Assembly (NCBI GenBank): GCA_036346355.1
Contig: CM070569.1
Location: forward strand, 59,792,561-59,856,560
Reading direction: 5' to 3'
Source of the DNA: Rhipidocladum racemiflorum
Lineage: Eukaryota; Streptophyta; Magnoliopsida; Poales; Poaceae
DNA length: 64,000 nucleotides
The position numbers and the translations under genes were made by a program. Positions 1 to 11,640 of the stretch are shown here, in pieces; position 1 is the stretch's first letter; each line of letters begins with the position of its first letter. The notes below the pieces were generated by a model. It saw nothing but the letters and a program-made list of their open reading frames with translations. It did not search any database and was not told where the DNA came from.

Positions 1-56
1 GTCGTCGCCGCCACCCTACGGTCTATCTCCGGTTTGCTGTCAGTCGGCATGGTACT

Positions 57-150
57 CTCTCTCCCTCCCTCCCTCCCTCTCTCTCCCTCCCTTTCTCTCT
101 CTCTGTCTCTCTCTCTCAGAGAGAGAGACCGAGAGACAGAGAGAGAGAGA
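57..150. repeat. CT/GA simple repeat forming an inverted repeat
   Basis: A pyrimidine run of CT and CCCT units is followed directly by a purine run of GA units. The (CT)n half is therefore nearly the reverse complement of the (GA)n half, and the block could fold into a hairpin. Nothing suggests coding. It sits just left of the repeat fragment at 380-710. Confidence 0.8.
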
Positions 151-379
151 TTAATTATCTGCACATGTGTTTTACTTCCCTGCATAATGAGGACTTAATA
201 AGACTGGTATAGTCAAATGGTCAGGAGGAATTAGAAATTTCATTTCTGTTCTTCACTTTTGTGTTGCTATGAATATCTGACTGTTGTCCATACCCAATGT
301 AAGGCACTTTGTGCCTGCTGGGGATGTCTTTGACTGTGATCTATCATAATGCACAGTGATTCATGCTCATCTCTTTCTA

Positions 380-710
380 TTGTGGGCTTTTTACCTTTTT
401 ACTATGGAAAATTTTATTTTTCTACCACGATATTTTTAATATGCACGTGTTTAGGGTTAACTTCACAGGTTTGTATAATTGTTGAATGATGAACCTAATT
501 TCGTAAGAGGTGCCGATTTGGCCCCAGACGAATCTGGTATCTCAGTGCACAATACCAACTCATGTGTTTTTTACGGTAATTCTATTTTTAATTCTTTTGC
601 TTAATTTAATTCATTAATTCTTATTCTTATATGCATGCAAGTTAATATGCATGAATTAGAAATGAAGATCGAAAAACAAAGGATGATCAAACTCAATATT
701 CTTGTAATTC
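380..710 (+). repeat. Dispersed repeat fragment, inverted copy at 60.2-60.5 kb
   Basis: This segment matches the reverse complement of roughly 60200-60500. The clearest blocks are around 465-545, where ATGATGAACCTAATTTCG is followed by a GCCGATTTGGCCCCAGACG stretch, and a shared ATATGCATGCAA block further on. Neither copy has a coding frame. It is probably a piece of an LTR or a non-autonomous element, but I cannot name the family. The flanking parts, 150-380 and 710-1000, are AT-rich and I see nothing else in them. Confidence 0.6.
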
Positions 711-1319
711 GTATTTTTGGATGTAATTATTCATTTTTGTAATTTGCGATTAGATATGTAATTAAACTCTTGTATAATTTAATTTATTCCATTGTATTCA
801 ATTTGTAGTAATTAAATTGTATAACTCAATTTTATTAATTAAAGCTTTTGATCAGGAAAATAGATTAGTTTGTTTTATTTGCGACTTCCCATTTGTTTAA
901 CATTTTTAATTCCCCAAGTACTAAATCGATTTATGTATCTGTGAAGATTCAATGTATGTGTGTATGTTCATTTTGATTTATTTAATAAATTGATTAATTT
1001 ATTTTTGAATAACTTCAATCAATGATTTTTTTTCTTTTACAACCTAGATTATCTTATCCTAATCCATTTTTTGCAAAGTTCTAAATTGATGGGTTCTTTC
1101 AAAAAATTGAAAAACAAAAACTATTTTGAGTTTGATGGAAAGAGAATTGGGGGAAGTTGGGATGAAAGGAACGGCGCCAAGTGTCACAACGAAAGAGCAT
1201 TTAAGAGGGAAGGGAAGTAGGGTAAGCAAGGAGATATTGCCACTCGTCACAACAAGACGGGCTCCTCACCAAAGATTTGCTGAGGACGTTCTCAAATTAG
1301 CAATTCTAGAAAAAAAAAC

Positions 1320-2150
1320 TTGAAGTTCACAAGCCAACTCGACTCATTAAGGGGCTTGACTCGACTCGATTCAAACTCGTGCCATAAGTAAGCAAGGCTT
1401 AGTAGACATTTTTCCTCGTTAGCTTAACAATCAGAGCTTGAGTCAGCTCACGCGTTACTCGTTAGGCTCGATTTTTAAAATCCAGCCAGCCAACTCAGTG
1501 TTCTAGCTTAAAATACCACTTAGTCCGCTAGGCCCATAGCCGAACAACGCTCCCAGTCTCACATCAATCCTAAGTCATCGTTAGGGCTGGCTATCGAGTT
1601 GTTTAAGCTTGTTAAAAAAAAGGACTCAGCTCGGCTCGTTAAACTAACAAGCTGAAAACTCAGCTTGGCTCGATAAAAAAATCGAGCAGCTCGCGAGCCA
1701 CGTAAGTTAAAATAAACTGAGTTAAGTTAGCCACGTGAGCTAAGACAATTAGTTAGGAGCTAAGCTAAGCCACATTGTGAGCACATGACACACATTAACA
1801 CATACATGCAACAGGAGGACTACATAAATGAGGCCATAATTATTTATCCAGCATACAAGTAAAACATAGATAATTAGTGAGGAGCTGATTAACAATCCTA
1901 ACAATTATATTTCAACCAAACATGATTATATGGATGTACATAATTTAAATATTCAACTAATTAAAAGTCTTTTGCATCAAAAATCATCACGATAAATATG
2001 CTGTTACCGAGCCTTAAAGCTCAATCTCGGCTCGTTAAGATAACGAGCTAAGAAGTTGGCTTGGATCGACTCGTTTATTTTACAAGCCGAACTCGAGCCA
2101 AATCCATAATGAGCTGAATTCAAGCTGTGAGCTTTTCTGCTAGCCTTACT
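1320..2150. repeat. Degenerate GGCTCGTTAA/AGCTCG-rich repeat region
   Basis: Motifs such as GGCTCGTTAA, CTCGACTCG and AACAAGCTGA, with their reverse complements, recur around 1320-1510, 1580-1760 and 2010-2140. A related block lies at 4500-4640. Dense short motifs in both orientations resemble the subterminal repeats of DNA transposons. I could not find matching ends or a target duplication, so the superfamily is undecided. Confidence 0.45.
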
Positions 2151-2239
2151 CATCACAGCATAAGAGCACAGGCATAGGCACAAGCCGTCGCATAGCTAAG
2201 TCGCGGCCTCGTAGACAGCGACTAGTGATTCAGGGTGTA

Positions 2240-4640
2240 ACACCCTAAGAATTATGGCTAATGAAATAAAGAAGTTTATAATGCTTTGCAGTGCATCTTT
2301 GGGGTTTTCACAAAAAAATAATTTGAATAAAGACTTAATTCCTTTAATTGACTCAAATTCACCCAAATTCGACCATTCAAAATGAACTCATAAAAATCCC
2401 AAATAAACTAATATAGTAAATAATTTCATAAAATATTATAATTCAAGAGATGAACAAATATGACTTTTATCAAATTTTTGCGTAGCATGCAAGAGCTCTA
2501 AAGCACTTTAAAAATACAAATCCAGCATAAAAACAACAAACTTCATTGAATTTTAACTTTCAAACTGCAAAACCAAACCGAGTAAAACTTGGGGCAAATG
2601 AATATGGTGTCTATTTTATTTTTGTCAAACTATTATGCATGCGCGTAATTTCGCTCAAGTTGCTACATTGAGAGAATCGGTAGTTATATTCCTAAATTGT
2701 GGGATTGCCTTAATAATGTTGACACATGAACCTTGTTAACCCTAAGTTAGGTGTAAACATTATAAGAAATTATAATGGGTATAATCAAGTAATTGTTGCA
2801 TTTGCTTAGTCATGACATAGAAGTTGAAAAGTTGAATAGATGGGTATATTACTTGATCAAATTTGGTTTATGTCGGACATGAGTAAAGGTTGTTGATATT
2901 TTGGCAAAAATAAAACTATTATTTAGACACGGGCGAGATATGTTATAACTGGTTGTGCAAGGCATGGACTTGCACTGTGCGAGGGATGGACTTGAATGTA
3001 GATAGGGGAGATTCTCGCCTAAGTCAACCTAAGGACCGAATTTGATGCTATCAATTAAATCAATTTGTACAACCACATGTGCTAGTATGGGATAGCCTTA
3101 ACTTAGTAAATTAGTTAAATTTTAACCCTGCATTTTGGTAGGCCAAAGTAGTAAGGATGAATCGGGGTACAGTTGCGTTCGTAGGTGCTCCCTTCATCGA
3201 GACGTTGGGACCAAAGCATTCAAATACAATGGTGAATGTCTGGCTATAAGGCGAACGAGGACGATGGGATACGAAACCATAATGAGTACGGATAGTACAG
3301 CTATTGACTTCTGTCACCATAGCAAGGGTTCACCATTTACCATGCTGGTGCAAGGGTAGGCTTTAGATAATTGAACGGGTTCGTCACAATCTAGCAAAAT
3401 GGGTACAATGAGTATCGCGTGGCAGGTTGATATGGTTGCTATAATGTGTCATGTAGGTAAAGTGTACACTCTCTGCAGATGTTTAAATCTATTTGAATAG
3501 TCGTGCTCATGGTGAAGAGCAGCTTAATGTCAAGTATAGTCTTATTTTTGCAAACACTTTGAAAAAATAGGATATGACGGGTTGGTTTGTTTTTTAAGCC
3601 ATGGGTGGCTGATGGTTACTCACTGTTTGTGACCATGGAGGCTCACCAAATGATGATAATGAACTTTACTTACTGTTATTACTTTCATATCAAGTGCTCT
3701 TCACAATTCCAATAATGTTTTATGTACTACTCTATTGCAAAATAAAATTTGCCTTATGCTAAAATTGAACTTAGTATAGAAACTTTCTTCCATTCAGATA
3801 ACCATGCATGTACATTTACTTCTATAGACTAAAGTCTTGCGAGTATATACGTGTACTTACCGTTTACTCAATCTAAAAATGTTTAGATGAATGTAATGAA
3901 GGTGTTCCCGACAATACATACTACGAACCGGGGATATACGACTTCTTGGACAGTTGAACTGAGTTGTCAAGTATTTGTGTGTATGTGTAATGATTCATCT
4001 CGAATGTGGGATATGTGGGTGCTAGGCGTTGGTCTTGGGAACTAGCACTAGATACATATCCGGGTATTCGGAATTATTTTCAATCGTTTAATGCATGAAC
4101 ACGAGCGGCCATCGTTCCTTGACTACTGCGACTCATAGCCCTCGGTGGGTGTGGCGGTACTAAGGTTTTGATACAGGCGACGTATGATATGCCCGAATGG
4201 GTTGACCTCAATCCCAGTATGGTTTTCAGAAAGTGGTCTGAAATCTCTTAGTTGCGTAAGTGTGTACGATGATAATCAGATGATTCATATTTGTTTGGTT
4301 GAGAGCCATCTGGATAACATCCGTGCACGAGACTAGTTAAGGACAATGGACATACACTTAAATAAAGTAAAGATATCATTTCTAGTCCCACACACAAATA
4401 AAATCCGTTGCGCTTTCAGGTGCCCACACAGGGTTTCTTCGTCATGTACATTAGTACGTATTAACGTACATGTGATGGTTAGTGCTTGGATTTTAACGGG
4501 GCTAACGAGTTGACCCAACTCGAAGTTCTAAAACGTGCCGAGTCGAGTAAACATTTTTACTTATTTGCTTAACAAGCTGAATCAAGTCTAATTGTATTCA
4601 TTAACAACTTTGATCGAGTCGAGTTTACCTGATGTGGCTT
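2240..4640. other. Non-coding, probably retroelement-derived intergenic DNA
   Basis: About 2.4 kb without a defensible gene. All open frames are under 75 codons and have no recognisable residues. The block at 3110-3420 (alternating pyrimidine- and purine-rich, GGTACAGTTGCG-type text) and that at 3880-4330 read like non-coding LTR sequence of grass retroelements. No direct-repeat partner lies in the window. The end, 4500-4640, repeats the CTCG-rich motifs of 1.3-2.1 kb. Confidence 0.4.
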
Positions 4641-4812
4641 GTTATCCACACCTGGTTTTGGCAATTGTTGTTATGTATTCCTAGCTAGATTGTTGGTCAC
4701 TGGAAAAAAAAAACCGAAATCTTCTTGCAAACCGATTCATGGCGATTTGGCATATGTATATCGAGTTAATAGCTGCATATTAGTCTGAACTATTCTCACA
4801 TGGATGGAAGTG

Positions 4813-5000
4813 TTACTCCCTCTAGCCGTAAAAACATGTTTTTGACTCGTCCAATCGAATTAACTTTTACTGTTGATATATTTTTAAATATTTAGATTAG
4901 AGGTATAAAAATTGGATATTTATATTTGTCTCTAAAAGAAATTTCATAGTATTTATAATTTTATTGGTACTATAAATATATTAAAATATAAATTAGTGAT
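4813..5000. mobile_element. Partial Stowaway-like MITE
   Basis: The segment opens with TACTCCCTCTAGCC, the usual TA plus CTCCCTC start of grass Stowaway (Tc1/mariner) MITEs. AT-rich text follows, but I could not find the matching right terminus. A similar degenerate start occurs near 5525. Both would be fragments. Confidence 0.4.
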
Positions 5001-5231
5001 CGAAATTGTATTTTAAAAATCTATCAATGTCAAACAACATGTGGCCCTCAGGTTGTTTGTATGACGATAATTTCTTTGAGGAGTCATTGATGGTGAATAA
5101 AGATCGAGTGATCGACGCTTGCAAGAAAGCTATGTAGCTACAAAGATGTTCCACTTGAGTATCAAAGATGTACCACTTGTGCATCATTGCACCTTTTCTG
5201 GTTTAAGGTTTAACCAAACGATAAACAATAA

Positions 5232-5339
5232 GGGGGTGCTTGGATTAGGGGTATTTCATTGGAATGTTTTAGGATTTAGTTCAAATTTGAACTAAATCCC
5301 AAAACCTTCCAAGAAATTACCACTCATCCAAGCAGGGCC
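5232..5339. mobile_element. Tourist-type MITE (PIF/Harbinger), 108 bp
   Basis: Left end GGGGGTGCTTGGAT and right end ATCCAAGCAGGGCC are inverted repeats with a few mismatches. The 3-bp duplication TAA flanks both sides (5229-5231 and 5340-5342). A perfect palindrome (GGATTTAGTTCAAA and its complement) sits near the centre. Size, ends and TAA duplication fit Tourist. The element has no coding capacity. Confidence 0.7.
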
Positions 5340-5342
5340 TAA

Positions 5343-5983
5343 AGGGAAATATTTCTTGAAATTTGTCTTACTCCAAATCCAGACATCTTTGCGTGATATA
5401 CGTGACAAGAGTCATTTTCAAACAAAATAAAAGGGACAAGAAATTCTACTTTTTGAAAAGCTTATATTCGATTCTAGCTGTTCAATGAAGCGTGGAATTT
5501 GATATTTCAAAGTTGCAAATATATTCAGTCCGTTTCTAAATACGTATCATTTTAGCTTTCAAATTTTATTTTTAAATAAATATTATTTTTATAATTTTAA
5601 GATAACTTTTAACTATTTTTTTTCCTTTTCATACCTCACCATTTGTTATTCTCAATGTTATTGATTCACGTAGAATAAAATAACACACATAATCCAAGAG
5701 CAATAAGTGATGTAATGAATAAGAACTATTTAATCATTTCTACATATGTCTCAGTTAAATTGAAAAATCCTAAGGGCATCTGCAATGGTGCCACTTCAGC
5801 TTACTATAAGGGTGCCAACTCAGCATTTTGCTTAGGTGGATGAGAGAAAAAAAAGACAGAGATATAGACTGACTACTAACTTATAGTCATGTTATAGCTG
5901 ATTCCAATGCATTTATCACCTCTTACATATGGGCTCATATTTAATTTTGTAGACAATGCTATAGCTAGTCCATTGGAGAGGTT
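5343..5983. other. AT-rich intergenic DNA with MITE traces
   Basis: No gene. The block 5770-5990, and its continuation after the hAT insertion at 6537-6600, carries GGGCATCTGCAATGG-type text and repeated CTATAG words. This is typical of an older MITE into which the hAT element at 5992 inserted. The outer borders were not resolved. Confidence 0.4.
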
Positions 5984-5991
5984 ATCTATAG

Positions 5992-6528
5992 CAGGGTTCA
6001 CAAAATCGCGGAAAATCGTGCGAAAATCGCGATTTTCGGTCATATCGGAGGGGTAAGATATTTAAAATCGACCGATAAATCGGTTAAATTTTAAAAAAAA
6101 TTCAAAAAATTCAAAAATTCAAAAAAAAATTATGAGCCGTAAATATCGCGATAATCGGTGAAAATCGAGAGAAAATCGGTGCAAATCGAGAGAAAATCGC
6201 TCAAAGAATCGGCTTCGAGAAAACAATCAATTGGCCGGTAAAAATCGGGAGAAAATCGGTCAAAATCGGGAGAAAATCGGTCAAAAATGAGAGAAAACCG
6301 GAGAGAAAATCGCTAAAAAAAATCGGCTTCGAGAAACTTTCAACTAAACAGTGAAAATCGGGAGAAAATCGGTGAAAATCGGGAGAAAATCGGAATTTCT
6401 TCTTCAAATTTTTGGATTTTAAAACCATGCGATATCTAGCGATTTTTTACCGATTTTTGAGCGATTTTTTCCGATAATCTAAAAACGAAAATCGTCCGAT
6501 TTTCTTAAAAAAGAAAAGGTGAACTCTG
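5992..6528. mobile_element. hAT MITE, 537 bp, with AAATCGG-rich interior
   Basis: Terminal inverted repeats are CAGGGTTCAC and GTGAACTCTG, with one mismatch when paired. A perfect 8-bp duplication, ATCTATAG, flanks the element at 5984-5991 and 6529-6536, which is diagnostic of hAT transposition. The interior consists largely of short GGTGAAAATCG and GAGAAAATCGG units in both orientations. The 75-codon minus-strand frame at 6201-6428 is only a reading of those units. It belongs to the same family as 10203-10543 and 49850-50316. Confidence 0.85.
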
Positions 6529-6536
6529 ATCTATAG

Positions 6537-7950
6537 ATGACATGCATATTTTTTATAGCTAGTAGTTGACTACACCATTACAGCTCTAAAACGTCATATG
6601 TTCGGAAGAAGTGAGGACTCATTTATTACAACTACCGATATGGTTTGCCATATACGTAGTGAACTCAAAAAATCCTTTTGAACACTGTGGCCATAGAAGT
6701 TGGTCGGAAACTTTGTGCAGCTAAAGTTCTTCTTTGGGGAAAAAGGTAATTACCCAAATGCAATCAGATAAAGATAGACCAAGTTATTGTTTTGCACGAC
6801 AAAAGCGGCAACAGGAGAGGAATATTTTTCTTTCTTGCCACACTAGCGGACTGTAGTACTCAAGCTACGAGATGCATCAGTGTCCAAGTGTCCATGTAAT
6901 GCGCTTACGCGAATGGCACTTGGAGGTGGGATGCAGATCTATGATGCTGCGGAAAGGAGTCTAGATACGTTGGATCTGTCGCGTTTTGCGTGCTGTAGAC
7001 TGCGGTAGGGTGGCAAATTCCTCTCTCTTGCAGTTGCATCCGGGATCGTGGATTGGAAACAAGCTAGACGGGGAAACAAGGGCGCGCTCACCTTTCCAAC
7101 AAGCTAGACGGGGAAACAAGGGCGCGCTCACCTTAGGGTATCTTGATAATGTTATTTTAGCTATCTCTTAGTTATGTTAGTAAGAAAAATCCTACGTGGA
7201 GGAGGATGTAAAGAAAGAGAATGTGTCGTCTCTTATGCAAGAGACAATCTGATTACACAAATCAACATAAAAAGTGATAAAGTGACAATGAAAATATAGT
7301 GAAAATGAATAATTTTAGAGACAGCTATGACAAATGTTATCTCTAGTGTTGTATCTAAGTGAGTTAAAAAATTTAGAAACAATATTTAAAAATAGACTAT
7401 TGTACATGCTTTTAGCGAGTATTGGCACTCCTCGTTGGCACCGGTAATTACGCGGGAATCCTGGGAATTGCAGAGATCACAATTCTCAAAGAGAGGTTGC
7501 CTTGGCCTTTAACTCGTCCAATTCAATGCTCAGGTGTTGAGTGCATCAGTGTGCCTGTTGAGACACAGAGGGCATGCATTGCACGCAAGCTAGCCGCCTG
7601 GCACTACGGCCACATGTTTCATTTTCTTCGCCTTTAATCACGAGTCGATCTGCTTTTGGGTCAGGATACGGCAAACATCAATTTTCTCTGTCCCAATCCT
7701 CTCTCAAGCGTAACCATGCATGATGAACCGAGAATGCCGTATTAGACGTTCACAATCGCAAGAACATTGTTGTAACTATTATATAAAACAAGGGTCGTAA
7801 TTAGCCCATAATATGTTCTAGAAGCTAGCTAACTAAACACCAGAGGGCCCCGTGTCGTCGTCAATGTCCTTCCCGGGCGGCCGGTGCCATCCTATACGCG
7901 TAGCTTGTGCAAGGAAAGAAAAGGAAAAAGAAAAAGAAAAAAAAGTTCTG
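6537..7950. other. Intergenic DNA without a supported gene
   Basis: Short frames of 60-71 codons at 6986 and 7422 show no recognisable domain. The region includes a 37-bp tandem duplication (7058-7134) and a MITE-like AT-rich stretch with repeated TTATCTCTA words (7135-7400). A purine-rich run (7910-7945) ends just before the hAT-like terminus at 7956. Confidence 0.5.
7058..7134. repeat. Two-copy tandem duplication, 37-bp unit
   Basis: The unit beginning AACAAGCTAGACGGGG and ending GCGCTCACCTT occurs identically at 7058-7094 and 7098-7134, a period of 40 bases. The identity implies a recent duplication. Confidence 0.9.
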
Positions 7951-7955
7951 TAATG

Positions 7956-9835
7956 CAAGGTTCACAATATCGATTAGAGAAAATCGTTTGAAATAATCTC
8001 CCGTCCTCCGTAGCCGCAGGCCTCAGGCGACTACGGAGGCGACCCCAAAACCTAACCAAGTTAGCCTCCACCACCACCTCCGCCTCGCCGTCGCCGCTGG
8101 TGGCCTCTGGCTCTTCGCCGGCGGCGGCGGCGGGACCTTCTTTCGCCTTTTGCTCTTTTTCCTCGTAGCTTTTCCCTGGTCCTTTCGTTGCTGACGGGGA
8201 AGGAGGTGCAGGCCGGGTGGTCTTCCGCCGCGCGTCGCGGTGAGCCCGGCCATGTCCAAGACGGCGGCTGGGCCAGTGAGCCTCCTCGGCGAGGTCGTCG
8301 GGGAGCCGCTTTCTCTCCAGATCTGGGGTTTCTTCCCCCCGTGGTCCGCCGTTTTGGGCGGTTCGGTCGGGCGGTGTGCTTCCCTGTCGCGGACGTCGCT
8401 TCGAGCGACGGCGGCGTTTTCGCTTCGCCTCCCGCCTCCGGCGAGGCTTCTAGGCGCCGGCAGCGAGGCCGTCGCAGCCTGCTGCGGGTGGTGGCAGTGG
8501 CTCAGGAGGAGCTGCGGCTAGGGTGGCCGAGGTTGGGGCGCTGGAAGTCGCCGGCTGTCTGAGGTGGAGCTGTGGCGCGTTGTGCAGGAGAGCAGGAGGC
8601 GTTCTTCCTCCGGTCTCTTCGTCGGAGGCGGGGTAGGAGGAGGCGGCCGGCTTTCTGCGTTGCCGCGGGCCTGCCGTTTCGCGGCGAGCGGCGACCTCAC
8701 TTCAGTGGAGGCTGCGCGGCGGGCAGGTTGGGCGAGCTGGGTGTTGGTCTTGGCTCCGCCTTCACCAGCGACAGCAGGGGCTTTTGGGCAAAGGGTGAAG
8801 TGACTCTCCTCTGCTCCGATGTTGGTGCTCTGCTTCCGCGAGGGGACTCCTCCCTTCCGTCGGCGAGGCGATGACGGAGTCGGTGGCGAGGCGGTCGCTG
8901 CCTGCGTCGCGCCCCGAGAGTGGCGGTCGAGGTTGGCGCTTGGGAGGTCGTCGGTCGTTGCGCTAAGACCCACGTTTGCGGTGGGGTTCTGTGCGGTGGC
9001 GAGTTTTGCAGCAGGTGCAGGAGGAGGGCGGGAGGTCGCCGGAGTAGGTGATCGTTGGAGTTCGGGGAAATTTCCTGCGAGGGATGTGCGTTCGGTGGAG
9101 TTGGGGGAACTTTGAAAGGGGTGCTCGGCCGGGGGGAAGGTGACGAAGCTGGAGGAGGTGTTTCAGCTCTTCGAGTTTCCCTTTGGTTGTTTAGGTGTGC
9201 CCGCAGCTGTGGGCTGTGGCGCTTGTTGTGGCCAGCGCTTAGGGTGGTGGGTTGGTTCGGCTGCGGCCGACGGTGGTGCAGCAGGGTGTAAGGGCTGTTT
9301 AGTCTTGGTGGCGGGATGATTTCGGCGGCGTTGGCCGAGGGTTGTGTTTGTTTTAGTTTCAGTTTGTTGCTCTTTGTATTTTCCTCTTCGGAGGCTTTCT
9401 TTCTTCTTAAATGAAATGACAGAGCTCCTGTCCTAAGTTTCAAAAAAAAAATCGTTTGAAATTCAAATTTCAAAAATCAGCAATATCGAGCCAAAAATCG
9501 GTTGAAAATCATCATAAATAGAAGAGTTTCAAAAACAAAATTTTTGAAAAATAAATAAATAATCAATCGTTTCCTTCCATAGAAAATCGACAAATTTCAA
9601 GGGAAAATCGATGGATTAGTTGAACTTTTCTGAAGATCGATTTTTTGAATGATTCTTGTCGATTTTCTTAGAAAATCGAGTGATGTTTACCGATTTTCGA
9701 TCGGTTTACGTTGCATAATTTTTTTTTGAATTTTCTTAAATGGACCAATTTACTGAGTGGTTTTAGAAACTGAGCCACGTCGATACCGGGAAAAAAAAAT
9801 CACAAAAATCGAGTGATTTTTTTACAATTGTACAT
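7956..9835. mobile_element. hAT-like AAATCG-rich element split by a LINE insertion
   Basis: The left end CAAGGTTCAC closely matches the termini of the hAT MITE at 5992. The text on both sides of the insert (7966-7994 and 9448-9835) is the same kind of AAAATCG-rich sequence. The right terminus and 8-bp duplication could not be fixed, so the right border is approximate. Without the insert the element would be about 430 bp, similar to its relatives. Confidence 0.55.
7995..9447 (+). mobile_element. Non-autonomous LINE-type insertion, GC-rich, poly-A tailed
   Basis: A 1.45-kb GC-rich block sits inside AT-rich hAT sequence. It is bounded by the 15-bp direct repeat AAAATCGTTTGAAAT (7980-7994 and 9448-9462). 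Its right end reads CTTTCTTCTTAAATGAAATG, then a short stretch ending in a poly-A run. That is the usual 3' end of grass L1-type LINEs made by target-primed reverse transcription. No reverse transcriptase or endonuclease frame is present. The many overlapping GC-rich frames on both strands (up to 258 codons) have no recognisable domain. It is probably a 5'-UTR/3'-UTR-only derivative or a retroposed transcript. Confidence 0.65.
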
Positions 9836-10194
9836 GCTCAGCTGACGATATCCACGCATAAATGATACGTATGATTTTAGATGATGTGGAGGAGAGAGAA
9901 AAATGTGTATGTTATTTAACAGATGGTTTTAAACTGTTTATACTATTATATAGATGGTTTATTAGTTGTATGTGAGGTTATTACAGACGACTATATAAAA
10001 CAACTCATTATATAAGTTGATTTAAGTTTATTTAAATAAGTATTGGATTTATAACGATACAAAATTATTTTACAAGATTATAAAATTATACATGTGAAAT
10101 GTACACCTTATCAACTTATTTTTTCGTTCCGCCGCTGTGATGGAGCGGACAGAAGAACTCACATGCTGGCGGCCGGACTAATCGGGACGCGCGA
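9463..10194. other. AT-rich intergenic DNA
   Basis: The first 370 bases are the right part of the split hAT-like element. From 9836 to 10194 I see AT-rich text with ATAGATGG and TTTATA words reminiscent of a decayed MITE, and no gene. Confidence 0.5.
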
Positions 10195-10202
10195 GGCCGG
10201 GC

Positions 10203-10543
10203 CAGGGTTAACAAAATCGACGAAAATCATGCGTTTTTCGCGATTTTTGCCCGTATCGCCGTGGTCCGATATCAAATACCGGTCGATAAACTGGTCCAAT
10301 TCAAAAAAAATTACGTGTCACAAATCGGTGGAAATCGCTCGATTTTCGTCAAAATCGCTCCAAAAAATCGGCCGCCAAAAAAGTTCACCAAGTTTGTTGA
10401 TTTTCCACCAATAATTGTCGATTTTCCACGATAATCGACGACTTTTGACTTGTTTTCAAAAATATTTTGAATTTTGAGTTCGCGCGATTTTTGGTGCCGA
10501 CGCAGTAGCGAAATTCATGGTCTAAACGGTAAGGTGAACCCTG
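10203..10543. mobile_element. hAT MITE, 341 bp
   Basis: Ends are CAGGGTTAAC and GTGAACCCTG. The flanking 8-mers GGCCGGGC (10195-10202) and GGCCGGAC (10544-10551) match at seven of eight bases, as expected of an aged hAT duplication. The interior is rich in AAATCG, CGATTTTC and similar words, as in the copy at 5992. Open frames overlapping it are chance. Confidence 0.8.
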
Positions 10544-11206
10544 GGCCGGACATGCAGCACGCAAAGTAGTCGGTTTTGGATTGAGAAGTGGCGGCGAAAG
10601 TCCCCAAGTTGCGCTCCTCGTCGAACCCCATGAGGCCATGGCTCCATCTACTTCGATACGCATACGTCTCTCCAACCGCGCGACGATGCCGCACTTGCGA
10701 AACCGTAGGCCTTGCATTTTCTGTACGTTAGCATGCGGTTTTCTGGGCGTGCCTCGGCCTTTATATAATCATCACATCGATCGTTCGTCTCAGCAGGCTA
10801 CCATTCTCGGTTAGTAATTGCTTCTTAGTCATTAGTCAAAGCTTGAGTGTGATATGTTAGCCATTGATAGTGCTAATTAATGATACTTTTGTCGTCGCAG
10901 AAGCAAACTGATGATGCTTTTGAAGTGCCTGAAGCAGGGCCTCGGCGGCCGCCCCGGCTGAACTCGCCGATGGCCTTTACTACCGTCGACGCCATTGCAC
11001 TACTCTTATGGTCAAGTCTTGCGATCATTTCCTCTAGGGGTCGGCCCCTTAGATTATCAATCACTAGTAGTTTCTAGTTTTAATTTTGAGTAGCTCCATC
11101 CTGGGCGGATATCTGCCCTGGGCGTGAGAGTGCGAGGCATTCGGGCCCGTTGGTTGGGCTCAGGCCCATCTTCTCGCGCCATTTAGAATGCGGGGTTTTT
11201 TCCCCC

Positions 11207-11332
11207 CTTATTCCAACAGAGAGTTAGATTATTCGTATAAAATTCTTGTGGAATTTCTGTGTTTAAAACAGGTTTTGTTTTCCTTATTTCAACCGAAAGT
11301 TATATTATTCGTATAAAATGCTTGTGGAATTT
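11207..11332. repeat. 50-bp direct duplication upstream of the AAP gene
   Basis: Two 50-bp copies (11207-11256 and 11283-11332, period 76) share an ATTATTCGTATAAAAT core and a CTTGTGGAATTT end, with a handful of substitutions. They lie 210-340 bases upstream of the probable TATA box. Confidence 0.85.
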
Positions 11333-11334
11333 AT

Positions 11335-11394
11335 AACAACCGTTGATGTAAACGCATGACTGATAACCAACTAACAACCGTTGATGTAAACGCA
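11335..11394. repeat. 22-bp direct duplication in the AAP promoter
   Basis: AACAACCGTTGATGTAAACG plus CA occurs exactly at 11335-11356 and again at 11373-11394, a period of 38 bases. It starts right after the 50-bp duplication and lies about 150-210 bases upstream of the TATA box. The AACCGTTG core resembles a MYB-type site, but that is only a motif resemblance. Confidence 0.85.
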
Positions 11395-11542
11395 GTGATT
11401 TGCTCCGAAGCATTGGATCCGAACTCTGGCCAATGGAGTCCGTTGGCGCCGAACTGGCATGCCGGTGTTCTACAGGTCGGAGTGCCGGCCGTATCCGATT
11501 CAGAGAGCCCTGAGCTAAGCCCAGGTTGGCTTCAACGAGTTC

Positions 11543-11549
11543 TATATAT
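11543..11549 (+). promoter_or_regulatory. Probable TATA box of the AAP gene
   Basis: TATATAT lies 92-98 bases before the AAP start codon. With the usual plant spacing of about 30 bases, transcription would begin near 11575-11585 and give a 5' leader of roughly 60 bases. Position is the only support. Confidence 0.5.
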
Positions 11550-11640
11550 TCCGACCAAACCCCGTCCCGCTTCGTTGCAGCAGCATCTTTCTCTCCACAC
11601 ACACGCCCCCTCACGGGACACCCGAGGACGCGGCGAGAAG

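Larger units (their letters stand above)
10552..11540. other. Intergenic and upstream region of the AAP gene
   Basis: No gene is supported. A moderately GC-rich part (10560-11100) has short open frames on both strands without recognisable sequence. The part nearest the AAP gene (11180-11400) carries two direct duplications, described separately. It is the likely regulatory region of that gene. Confidence 0.5.

Noticed and set aside
8023..9473. Overlapping GC-rich frames of 78-258 codons on both strands
   Set aside because: They lie wholly or mainly inside a poly-A-tailed insertion with target duplications, show only Ala/Arg/Pro-rich text, and the longest runs through the poly-A tail.
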